Shown piece after piece: positions 49,201-60,700 of a stretch of DNA of 64,000 nt. The translations under genes and the position numbers were made by a program. Below the pieces are notes generated by a model. The model made no database searches, had not been told where the DNA came from, and saw only the letters and a program-made list of their open reading frames with translations. How positions within the stretch are numbered: position 1 is the stretch's first letter; every line of letters begins with the position of its first letter. Source of the DNA: Apostichopus japonicus (lineage: Eukaryota > Echinodermata > Holothuroidea > Aspidochirotida > Stichopodidae); the NCBI RefSeq assembly GCF_037975245.1, contig NC_092568.1, positions 19,266,001 through 19,330,000 on the forward strand. The letters run 5' to 3'.

Positions 49201-50895
49201 CTTGGTGCTTCATAGTCACCATTTTTATGAATGCAAAAACTTTTATCAATTTAAAAAAAGCTGAGAATGCACAATTCTGTTTGTCCTTTGAAGGTTAGTT
49301 TAGAAGCAGACTCAGCATTGTATCAAGTTATACTTTACTGTATGAAGTTTTTTCAATAGACGAAAATTGATTTGGATTTCATCACCTAAAAAAAAGTGAA
49401 ATTAAGTAATGTGTAATGCAACAATTGATATCCACAAACAAAACAAAAAGCTTTATATTAGGATCTATGTAAGTTTTTATGGATAAACTTAAGGTGAAAT
49501 TTCATCGAAAATGTTTCATTTCGTATGATAAAATTCCAGATTGGTACAGTTTTGTCTTCATATTTTGCATATCTGAATTTTGATAATAATGCACTGTATA
49601 ATACTAAAACACACACCATTTAAAACAGTATGTTGCATTTTTCATATAACTGATGTTTCTTCATATTTCGTCACAATGGTGATTTGACCTTTGACCCCTT
49701 GCTAACTCTAAACCTTTGTCATTGTGAACACCATTTGAGTAATAATATTGATAAAGTCAGTCTTGGGGCTAATTTTAAGCTTTGGATTTTTTTAGATTTG
49801 GTTTCAACAACCTGTACTGTGCCTATTAGTATGCTACTCTCAGTGTGTTAACGTAGCTAAGATTCTATGTTAAATTATACAAAAAAGCAAAATGATGAGA
49901 AATACAAAAGGTTCAGATACTAGTGCCTCTTTTATATAGATCACAGATTTCCAGAAAGATGACCCACAGGCATGAATTTTTAAATATGATGTCTTGTAAA
50001 CATGACAAAATGTTTATTTACTGTCTGGGGGAGTTCATTGTCACAAAGATCTTTATCATACAAGTGATAGTTAGATTTTTGTCTCCTTTACATAGCACGC
50101 TACGAAGAGAGATGTGTTGTAACATGAATATCAAATGGCTTTCATGTAGCTGTTAATACTGCCCCACCTACAACTGTATAGCTACGTGCTGCTCAATGGC
50201 TTTGTTATAAAACATAGATTCTCCCAACTTGCTGTTAGCTGTGTTTTAGCCTCTTCATCCTGCTCTTAGCTGATTCTTGCGAGGCTACTCAAAAGGGTGT
50301 TTCAACTCATTATTGGTACTACTAGCCTTCTTTGGCTACTTTCATGTTTGTTTGTTTTTTGTTTTGTTTTTTGGTCAATATTGACACTACCAGCCTTTCA
50401 TACATTGTCCTTTAATTGGTTATTCAAAAAGCGATCATCTTATTCTTTTACCAGGTTAATCAAACTGGATTTAATGTCAATCTTCATACTACTACCAGCT
50501 TGTTATATGTTATTCTTCACTTGACTACGCAAAAGATTTTTATTGTCAATACCGGTACTCCCAGCCCTACTTGGTCACTATTTAAAGGGCTTCTTTATTT
50601 CTGTTGCGTGGCAGCTTTTAAATGTTAGCTACATAATCTTGATCCATTCCAGCCTGGCCAGAACTAATTGGTTTAAAGCCTAAGGTAAACAGTTTGTTGT
50701 AGCACATGTGTTGGTATTGCATTGGTTCAGCTGTTCATATCCCATCTAATGAATGCCCACTGCTCACCACTCACTGCCCCCTCTCCTTATTTTTAATTTA
50801 TCAATTTTAACTGCTTCTTAAATGATTTATCTATGCTTCCATACACAGTAGTTTAGTTGAGTATACTAGAAGTACTGCACACAGTTTGTTTCTAG
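46229..50895. other. Intergenic, no gene
   Basis: AT-rich DNA with a G-rich tract at about 46686-46722, TA-rich tracts near 47495 and an (AAT)n-like stretch at 48720-48750. No frame has homology or splice support. Confidence 0.5.
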
Positions 50896-50912
50896 AAATA
50901 TATATATATATT

Positions 50913-50945
<33 letters not shown>

Positions 50946-50970
50946 ATACATACATACATACATACATATA
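50896..50970. repeat. (TA)n / (CATA)n microsatellite
   Basis: A compound array of TA dinucleotides passes into ACAT tetranucleotides. It is directly visible. Confidence 0.95.
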
Positions 50971-52542
50971 TAATCATGTTTTATTATTTCTATTATCTTC
51001 TTATTTGTAAATAACATGACTAGAGAATGGATAGCAGATGAAATAAAGAAATACAAGATTGAAGTGGATTAACTTGTAGTTATCTTGTTCTCTTCTCTGT
51101 TTCTGGTCGAAGAAAGCCAGGAGATGCCATCATAATTAATTACCTCACAAGTAAATGAAGTGATTAGGACATACTCCATATATACCTGAGAATTTGGAGC
51201 ATAATGCAATCTTGATTCTTGCATGAGTGCGTAAGGTCTGTCAAATTAATAAAATAGTAAATGAAAAAAAAAAGTGTTCTCAAGAAATTGTCAGGCGTTT
51301 TGTGTGAAAATAAATTGGATCAACAGGATTATCAGATCTCTTTCCCTCTCTCCAATTATCTGTTAATTAAGATGTGCCTTGAATGATAAGACCAGTCATA
51401 ACGGAAGATTCTCAGAGTTTGAATCCATTCACCTGACAAATTTATCTTTTGCAGGATCTGATCACAACTAGGTGTTAACCATTGCAGAGATGTTGATTTA
51501 CCACAGACCCACATATACACTATTTTATAGAATAAAATACACTGGTTTTTCTTAAATTTTGATGTGATTTTATCAAATCTGTAGTCTTCAATAATGAAAG
51601 TTTCCTTCGGGAGTTGAAAATGATGTGATCTCTCAGACTAAAGAGTCATGCAGTAAAACATTGGCAATACCTGTTAATATGTTATAGAATCAGAAATTTG
51701 CCTAACACGCATTACTTTGGGAAAATTATGTTCCTGTCAAAAATTAGTAAGCATGATAGAAGTTTTCGCTACCTCTTATAAACTGAAAAGGACCCATTTA
51801 TCAGAGGGAAATGAAAATAAGTCATGAATTCAGTCAAAAGCAAACAAATTTCAAATTTGGTTAAAAAATGGTACTTTACTCTTTTAAACTTTATTAACAT
51901 ACTCATCTTGAATACAGAGTCTGTTGGATGTATTTATGCATGGTTATATTTTTTTTGTTTATGCCTGCCAGTACAAGATAGTGAAATAAAAGTTTTAACA
52001 GAAATTGACAATTGATTTCGGAATAGAAACCTGTGATAATATTTTCTTTGAAATTAGAATGGCACCTGACCTTTCTGCTTAAATTAAGTTGGAATAAAAA
52101 ATATGTTTATCAACTGATACCTTTCATGGAATTCAAACATTTTCCTTAGATTCATAAGGTAGGGCTTTAACCACTTCTTAAAGTCTTAAAGCCTCCGCAT
52201 GCATGCAATACTAAATTGAAACGAAGTTTAATTAATGGAGTTAGCTTTCAAAATATGACAGGTGAAAACATTTCCATAAGCTTGTTTTAAAAACAAAAGG
52301 GCGTTTAGCTCAACCCTTTGGCATTTGGCAGCCTTCGTTTTAGCTTGTAAGCGTAGTATAAAAAGGTATCTATAAAAGGATACTTGTTAAAGTATATATA
52401 GGCATTTTTTTTTTTAATTTAAAATTATACGTGTATAAGTATATTTTGTAAAGCCGACGACAATAGATTTCAGTAACATTAAAATCTGAATGAATAGGAT
52501 TTGCAGAACGTGTGACTAAAGTAATCAGTACAACATTTGTTA
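50971..52542. other. Intergenic, no gene
   Basis: AT-rich with no supported gene or bounded repeat. Confidence 0.5.
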
Positions 52543-52801
52543 GGCTGTTCACATTGACCGAACCTTAGACTTCAAATTTGGTCATACCGAACTATTGGAG
52601 ATCGGTGGTGCTGCAGGACAGGCCCAAGTTGAACATGTTGCTAAAACGGACAGTCGCATCAGTGACAGTGAAGCAGAAACAGTAAATGCCGAGAAAAACG
52701 CACGATGCGGTGGATGCGATGAACACGCGAGCACAAAATGAGTGACTCAAAGAGCAAAACCTTGGAGCAAAAAAAGTAGAGGCTCCCAGTGTGAAGTGGC
52801 A
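52543..52801. mobile_element. Possible small inverted-repeat element
   Basis: The block is richer in GC and CG dinucleotides than its flanks. It starts GGCTGTTCACATTG and ends CAGTGTGAAGTGGC, loosely complementary. No clear target duplication is seen, so the call is weak. Confidence 0.3.
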
Positions 52802-53289
52802 CAACATATACTACTACAATCTTTCATATAAACAAACTACTAGTTTAGTACAGTATCCGTTTGGAATTGTTTATGTAGTTTCAAAGGTGCATCAGATGGA
52901 TAAACTAACGCCATTGGTTCAAGTGTTGTGCTCATAGTTGTTCATGTAAGGTGTGGGGGAGGGACGTTCACCTCTTCTTCCCAACTAACAAACATATATT
53001 TAGAAACAAAACCCAGTAGATTACCTACAGTACAACAATCTGTAAAATGCAAGTAGATAGTACATATTCATAAAGGTTGAAACTGCATAAATATTGTTTT
53101 AGAAATTTGCTAAATATTGCACCGTTTTTCGTAAAAGGGGACTCACCGTGGGTCGTGGGGATATCACATAATCCATCTTCCCCTCAGAACAAAACAAGTG
53201 CACGTTGCCCTCCCCCGTTGTCTACACTCATTCCAAGATAAGTGCCCCAGCACAACCCGTCCATATTCACGTGACATGATGACTTAATT
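52802..53289. other. Intergenic, no gene
   Basis: No gene or bounded repeat recognised. Confidence 0.5.
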
Positions 53290-53435
53290 TATAATGTATG
53301 TATTTTTATGTACAGTATTTTAGGTCCTCCTGCAAGCAGGAACTCGCGGAGAAGCCTCATTGGCTTATCAAAGCCGCAAGCTGACAGAAGTCAGTCTCTT
53401 ACATTCATATTTAACGTCCATGATTATGATTAATG
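53290..53435 (-). mobile_element. tRNA-derived SINE, copy 3, 5' truncated
   Basis: The reverse complement gives TCATAATCATGGACGTTAAA, AGAGACTGACTTCTGTCAGC and TTCCTGCTTGCAGGAGGACC followed by an AT-rich tail, the 3' half of the SINE at 45977. The tRNA head is missing. Confidence 0.8.
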
Positions 53436-53597
53436 ATTAATTTATGATCATGATTTTTTTAATCAAGTTCGTAAACTTGTCAGGCCTTTCTCGAATACAT
53501 CTATGACCATAAAACCTTGCCAATTAGGGGTGCTGAAGCTATCACAGTCTACAAAATCCTCCAACAAAGACACGGTATAAGCGATAATAGAATATAT

Positions 53598-54325
53598 CAG
53601 GCGCGTATCCAGGGGGGGCGTTGGGGGCGCGCGCCCCCCGGGTAAGAAAAAGAGGAGAGAAAAAAAAGAGAAGAAAAAAGGGAAAAAAGAGGAGAGGAGA
53701 GGAAGGAAGGGAAAAGAAAAAGAAGAAGAGAAAAAGGAGAAAAGGAGGGAGTAAAAGAAAAACGCCAAGACACCGGGAAGGGAAAGAGGAACAGTGACAT
53801 CATTACAGCGCTGATCCCTATTATATACACATGGCCGGGTAGCCAGTGACGGATCGAGGATTTCGGAAGGGGCGTGCGCCTCACCTTACCCATAACACCG
53901 ACAACTCCATTTTTTACGTTTCCATTTTTCCTCTCTCACTAATGTATCTATATATATATATACTATATATGGTCTATCATAACGCGCGTGTGTGTGTATG
54001 GAAGCCTTAAATAATTGTGCTATGAAACCAACTGTGGCTGGTCTCGAACTCGACCGAGTCGTCGGGGAACATGACGCATTTCGGGAAGGGGGCGAACGCC
54101 CCCCCCCCGGCCATATTTTTTTATGATATTGCTAGTAATTTTAAAACAGAAAATGCTTAGATGCAACTCACAAGGCATGGGAAGTGTCATTTCCAGCGAT
54201 CTAAGAGGCATTTTCGGCCAAAATTTTCTTGTACGCTTCGCGCCAACTTGTGGTGGCGCTACGCTTAGATAGTTTGCCTACAGGCTTCGTCTCTCCCTTG
54301 GCAAATTATTTGCTACGCGCCTGTT
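53598..54325. mobile_element. Decayed hAT-like element, related to 37461-37751
   Basis: It starts CAGGCGCGTATCCAGG and ends TGCTACGCGCCTG. The right 250 bases are the inverted relative of the 37461 element. The left part holds a 125-base purine-only tract (about 53641-53766) and a TATATA run. The flanking 8 bases differ on the two sides, so this may be two overlapping elements. Confidence 0.6.
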
Positions 54326-55129
54326 CGAATTTGTAAAGCAAACAGCAGATATGACATCATATCAGTGAGCATGAAAATGGCGGTTCCAGGATAAACAGCC
54401 TCAAAACTCTCGATGTGTGTAGTCATAGGAACCCAATTTGATTTGGGGGGCTGTAACGACTTGCCCGAAAAATATAACCTAAATTTTTCGCGCGCTCCGC
54501 GCGCGTTCAACCTGTTAATATCAATATCATATAAGCAAGCATCGGTTATTACATCGCATGCCATCTTGTACCGTACGGTCCGTGGAAATTGCGCAGTTTA
54601 CCGCGGGATGCTAATGTAAAACAACGAAATGTCTTATGTAGATGGAGAAAAAGCATGGAGGTCCAATTATGTCAAATTCTCTTTAACATTAGTATTGGCG
54701 AATTAGTCGGCCAAGCTTAGAACTTTATTTTAATTATCAAGGAGATATTTTTTAAACTATTCATTCACTTTAGCTACATCATTGCAATTTATTTTTCTTT
54801 CAGTAGGAGCCCCCCCCCCCCCCGCCTCATACGCCTATGCTTGTAGTGTTCGGTTTCGGAAATATCTGCTATTTTTTCATTTCCTTCAACCAAGTTTTAT
54901 AATATCCGTTATAAGAGGATTTAATATTTCTAGACCAATAAATTATTTTCGAAAATTTCCTGACCAACATTCTTCATCATACTTCCCTCTACTCGTGTAA
55001 TTTTACCGGTCTGTTAGGGGTTGAAGGAGGTTTTTCTATATTGGTTGTCCATAGATGCCTTTTTTTGCAACATTATGAGTATGTTTTGAAGTGAATTTAT
55101 TCACGAGAAATGTGAATTCTCAAATTCGG
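54326..55129. other. Degenerate repeat-derived DNA
   Basis: It contains a GCGCGCTCCGCGCGCG palindromic block near 54491 and a C-run followed by a degenerate ATACGCCT end near 54810. Both suggest eroded pieces of the same hAT-like family. No gene seen. Confidence 0.4.
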
Positions 55130-55460
55130 AACAAATAATGGGCTGAAAACCTTGAAAAGTGGGGCTGTCGGGTATTGTGGGCCGTGACGTAGAATCACCT
55201 ACAAAAGCAATGATCCACAAGAGATGTGAAAATCTTCAAAAAGGTTATGGATGGAAAAAAAAAACTATTGGGAAATACTTGGTTCTCAGGCAAGTTTACA
55301 TCTGGTTGGTCATTTTCAAGCCCGAGAAGTGCCATTTCTGGTGATCTAGGGGGTACCAAAACCAGAAATTTTCTTGTACGCTCCGCGCCAACCTATGGTG
55401 GCGCTCCGCTTAGATAGTAATTCGCGCCCCCTGGGTTAGAAAATCCTGGATACGCCCCTG
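55130..55460. mobile_element. Third hAT-like fragment
   Basis: It shares AAGTGCCATTTC, AAATTTTCTTGTACGCTCCG and TGGTGGCGCTCCGCTTAGAT with the 54060-54325 block, in the same orientation. It ends CCTGGATACGCCCCTG, a typical right terminus. The left end is not found. Confidence 0.6.
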
Positions 55461-57539
55461 TATATAGAGTTATGTTAATCCGTCCATGACTGTAACTACT
55501 TGTTCTTTCAGAGCAAAAAGAATGATAAGTACGATATACATATTTTAGGAGTGTTGGGTTGATCGTCAGTTCATTTTACGAAGTGCTGTGAATGATTCCC
55601 AGGCTTAGTTTCGATGTTATTGGAAAAAATTCCAGCAAATTCCTGCGTGTAGTACAACAAAGGTCTTATTAAAATGGAATGTTCAATTACATGGGGTGGA
55701 TATGACTACAGCACCTAGTAAAAACATCTCCAATATCATTACATTGTCAACTTGATATAGCCTATGTGGGAATCAGAGCTCACTGCAACACTAAACTGTA
55801 GCAGACTACGTACGTCACTTACTCGCTGTTATCCGATTATATTGTTATTAGTGTACCGCCATTGGTGAAAGACATGTGGCGTGCACATGCAAGGACAGGG
55901 AGGCGGGAAGGCGGGGTGGTGGGGGTGAAGTGACCCCACTTTCCATTGTCACTAGGGGGTGAGGATGGTTCAGACAGGACTGAATGGCCACTTTTGACAT
56001 GTAGCCGGTTGTACCATCCACTATACCTTTCATACCCACACCTCGATCAGCCAATCCTTTGATAATTTTGTCTGATGTTGGTTTCCACGGCGAACCGTAC
56101 CGATGCACGTTAAAGGAAATATACCAACATTGTGCGTTCACATGGAGCCAAAAAAAATCGTCGTGCAACTAGTTTCCATGGATATGCAGCGACAGACTGA
56201 TCCGGTCGTATCTGATCGTTATTTAAGATAGGCCTTGTGAACATTTCAGGTAAATGATATACATTGAACTTGATCATGAAACCGACATATAATTTATATT
56301 TTTCTGAATTTATTACTTGGTGGACTGTAGTGATAGGTTAGAGTACAGTAAATTAGTCCTTCTCTCACGCACTCGTAAGTTTCGTAGAACTGGATTAATT
56401 GAATTGCTTGTACAGGTCTGCCAATGTATCTATTACAATAATACTTGCCTGCACTTTATTATAATCCTACTGTCATAATTATGCAAGAACCATTCCTATT
56501 TCTACTGGCAAACAGCTATATTCCACTTGCATTTAGCCAGCAAATTGCTCATATGTCGAAGCCTGGTTGGCTTTCTCTATTGGACAAAAAACATTGTCGT
56601 CTGTCCTACATATTGTGACAGAGTTGTATTGTACAGTAGCAATGTTGAATTGGAAGCCACCCGACGTGTAAGTTGTAATCCATAAGCCCTTGCGGGTTTC
56701 TCCCACATTTGTGGTCGCTTAAGCATCGTAGAAGTAACTGCTACTGATTACTGATTATAAATGTTTTGCAGTTTATGTCACTGGTTTATTCTTGGGCTAC
56801 AGTCTGTAGGGGCCTATGTACAGGTGAATTTGAACATTGGGATAAGGCCGGTAAGCTATTAAACTCAATTACTAGGCTAGTTTTACTTGTTCATTTGTAA
56901 TCATGTCATCAATTTTAAATGCAAAAAAAACCTCTCAAACAGCTGTTTGAACCTGGACAACTATTCTCTGCACCTACAGTATATCCTATATCATTCCTTT
57001 GTGCAATTGTTTCAAATGTTCAATTCACAGCATTTTGGGAATTGCTTTTCACACTTAAAAAAGAAATTAAAGAAAGCCTTGTATTAATTTATAAGTTAAT
57101 TACTAAAAAGTTTCATTATGCAAATTTAATGAAGATACCTTAGAAAGTTTGGAAAAGCCACAAGGTCACTGACTTATGGGCTCTCAAAACTGGAACTGTT
57201 GCAAAAAAAAAAAAAAAATGAGCTACAGACACATTAATAAATTATAAAGCCTAGCTTTTGTGATGTATCCATTATAACAATTACCATAATTTGGTGAAAT
57301 GAAATTTGTACTTATAAACACCTGTTGTTCTGCCAAAAACTTTTATTTCAATTACAGTACAGGTATAGGATCTTCCTAACTGTTATACTAAAGGTCTTCA
57401 GTGCTCAGAACATGTCCAAGTCAAATGCTTAAAATTTAACCCAAAAAGTCACCTATCTGGGCATACCTCAAGTGTGGCATGGAATGGTGTCTATACTTTT
57501 TCCTTCTGGTTTGTCTCATTTAGGAATTGATTTCTACAG
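55461..57539. other. Intergenic DNA upstream of WDR27
   Basis: No supported gene. The WDR27 promoter and any untranslated first exon should lie in or near the last kilobase, but I see no convincing core promoter. Candidate acceptors TCTCATTTAG (57523) and GATTTCTACAG (57539) precede the first coding exon. Confidence 0.5.
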
Positions 57540-57569
57540 TTGATCACTTTGGCCTACCAGTCATGTTTC

Positions 57570-57728
57570 ATGAAGATGTCACAAACGAACCAGTTTCTGC
57601 ATCTACGGTCCCTACCAACCAACTGCTCTTCATCTCTGACTCAGTTTGGCTGCAATGGGATTTATCTGGCAGCCCCACTAAGTAAAATAAATGTTGGTAT
57701 ATGGAGTTTACAGTCTCTTGAATCAAAG
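57570..57728 (+). CDS. WDR27: WDR27 coding exon 1
   Basis: 159 bases, 53 codons. The frame is open back to the acceptor-like CTACAG at 57539, so the exon may start there and the coding may start at 57570 or the Met two codons later. The segment LTQFGCNGIYLAAP...NVGIWSLQ corresponds to the first propeller strand pair of WDR27. Donor AAAG/GTAAAT. Confidence 0.75.
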
Positions 57729-60700
57729 GTAAATATAGGGTTAACAATTTTGCTATAAAGTAACCACAAATATATAGGCCTAGTGAATAACAGGTAGAGT
57801 TGAAGAAAAGATCAACTATTGTTTGAACTGTAGAATACCACAAAAATGAAAGAGACATGGTTAGTTTAATTTTAATGTTTCAGTTTGCTACAACCATGTG
57901 ACATGCAGGGTTGGCGTATGTAAAGAAAATCATTGATTTGAAACAAAACCTTTTTCTTTCCTTTTTTCCTCTGAAGCTGAAATAAATTTACAAAGAAACA
58001 ATAAAAACTTTGCTAAATCATTTATTTAATATGAATTGGTTCAAACAATTACTTTTGCATTTATCTACTATCCCATGCATTAGAAAATTTAAGAATTAAC
58101 GAAATATCTACTGTAAGTAGATCTATAGCAATTTACTAATCCTTCATTGTTTTCACTGTGTTGATAATTAGTAGGTGAAAATCCTTTTGTTGAACATTGA
58201 CAGTTAAAAGGTGATTCTGTTCAGTAAATGACAGTACTGTATATACTGCATATACTGTATACCAGAAGAAGAAAATTAACATACTCATCTATTCATGACA
58301 AAAGAGCATGGGGTTAAAAAATAACAATAATCTGTTGAAGTGAGACAAAAAGTCCAGGATTTTAATAGAATGAATGAAAGAAATGAAAATAGAATAATTA
58401 TTAATTTTGTATAAATACATTTTCTTTCAAGAAAGAAAAAGCCACAGACCCAGTTTTCTGTTCATTAAATGTTCCTTTGTACCCTGAATATATAACACAA
58501 AATCATTTATGTTATGCTTTTATGTTCCTGTATTTAATTACTTAATTTTAACCACACAATGTTCTTCACAAGTCTGTAAAACTGTTTCTTATGCTATCGT
58601 GTACTGTTTGGTGTTTCAGACTATCAGTTGGCTACTTCAAATTTACTCCTGAATTTCAGTCACATTATTGCCATTTTGGTCATGTTTTGTACACAGACTG
58701 ATATATGAGTGAATTGTACTTTGAGTGTAGTGTGTACATACAAATCATATCCATAAAAGACCAAAAGTCACACTAAATACTAAAATTCTGATGCAGAGCA
58801 AATTTAATGGTAGTGTGGTAGTCCGAGTTGACCAAATTTAAAAAAAAGCTGGTGTTCTAATCACCAACCTACACCTATCCTGTGGTGTACATCCTACAGT
58901 GACATACTGGTCAGTTTCGCTTCAAATGCTACATTTTTTCGGATAACCAAATATTAGTTCGGACAGCCGAAATGTAATGCCTGGTTGTCCCTGGGACAAC
59001 CAAAGGAAATCCTTGAAACTTTGCCCTGTGAAGGATATGTCTGTGCTTTGAAAGATATGTGTCTACATCATGTACGGTAACGAGACGTTCTAGGTGATCT
59101 CAGTGTTAATGTGAACTCAGTACAGTATGAAGCTGTTGTAAACATATCTACTACATACAGACTTAACAATGTCGAATGACATACATGTACATGGTAGGTT
59201 ATAATATGGTGCTCAAATGTTGTTCAGCAGTTTTGAAGGCTCTCTGTGTCAGTTATAGAATATTATGATTCCTGTGTAAAAGAAAAGACTGCTATGATAT
59301 ATATACATCTTTGTAATTGTTTACAGCAAGTTTAATTTGTCTTGTTTCCATAGCATTCTTGTTATACCATATATTGAATAAACTTAAATCATTTATATCT
59401 TACATATTAGTTTACAAATGTTTTAGAACATTTTGAAAGACAATTATCATATTCGGTGTCCTACAACTTTTCCCTCTCTTAGACACAATGTGTTTTGTTC
59501 TTAAATTCCTCTTATTTTGTTTATGATCAGCCTCTTGAACTTGTGGCCCATAGGAAGTCTCCATCATCGATCAGTTTTGGAAAATGCTTCGGCCCAACAT
59601 CGCTGTGTACTGCGGCCGATGATTACGTCATTGTCTGGAATGTAGAAAAAGCTAGATCCATGTTTGAAAATGGTCAGTATGGCTTCAATTATCTGCTTCT
59701 TAATGTTTATCAGTGTGTGTTTCAGATCACATCACAATATATATATCTTGAAGGTTATAATATACTATTTCATGCTCCAATATTTTGTTGCATTTGATAG
59801 ATAAGGTAAGCATGATTGAACTGATGAATGTTGATGTTTAATTATTGTTAGTGATAATGTTAATTAGTAAAAAGGATTGTACATATGCAATAGCTAGTAA
59901 GTAGCTTACAATACAAAATCAATTTACATAGAGGTTTAACCTGTGGGTACTCAATTACCAAGTGATAAGACAACTTACAGATCTGTATAATCATTATGGT
60001 TTTAATATTATAATCAGCTGCATAGCAACAGGCGGTTCATTGAACCGTTTTGATATCCAGGGGCCCTGGAGGGTTGGTTCCAAAGTTCAAACCACTGAAT
60101 TGCAACTGTCACTCATGTGTTTGCATAATTTGATATTATCTGATGGACTAATGACTTTACACAGAAGATCCTAACATTCATAGTCACCCTCCTCTGCCCA
60201 CAAAACAAAACAAAAACAAAACTGAAACAGACAGAAAGATTGAAAGTAATAATTAGAGTTGTCTCTGATATATTTAGTACTACTAAGTCCAGATGAAGTG
60301 TCAGACCTCCTTCCCTCCCCAATACAATTGGTTATCCTCTCATCAGAATTAATATTCACATAGATTAATATCATCATTTTCCATGCAGGGATGGTGGTGC
60401 AGAATTAATATTCATATAAGGTTAATGACATCATGATCAATGCAGTGATAGTAGGTCAGAATTAACATGCTGTCTGGTTATGATCATCTTTTACCCCAGA
60501 GCAGGCAGTTTACTTGTCATCATGGATTATAATTTGCCAAATACTGAAAGTCAACTTGTAACGAATTGTTATTACCAACGAAAAAATACCCAAGTATTTA
60601 ACCCCATTTGTTTTGTTTTTTGTTTCCTTGTAGGGCAACAGATAAGAGGTCAGATTGTAGGAAGAAACCTTGGTACTGTGCAATACACTTCCTTCAGCCC

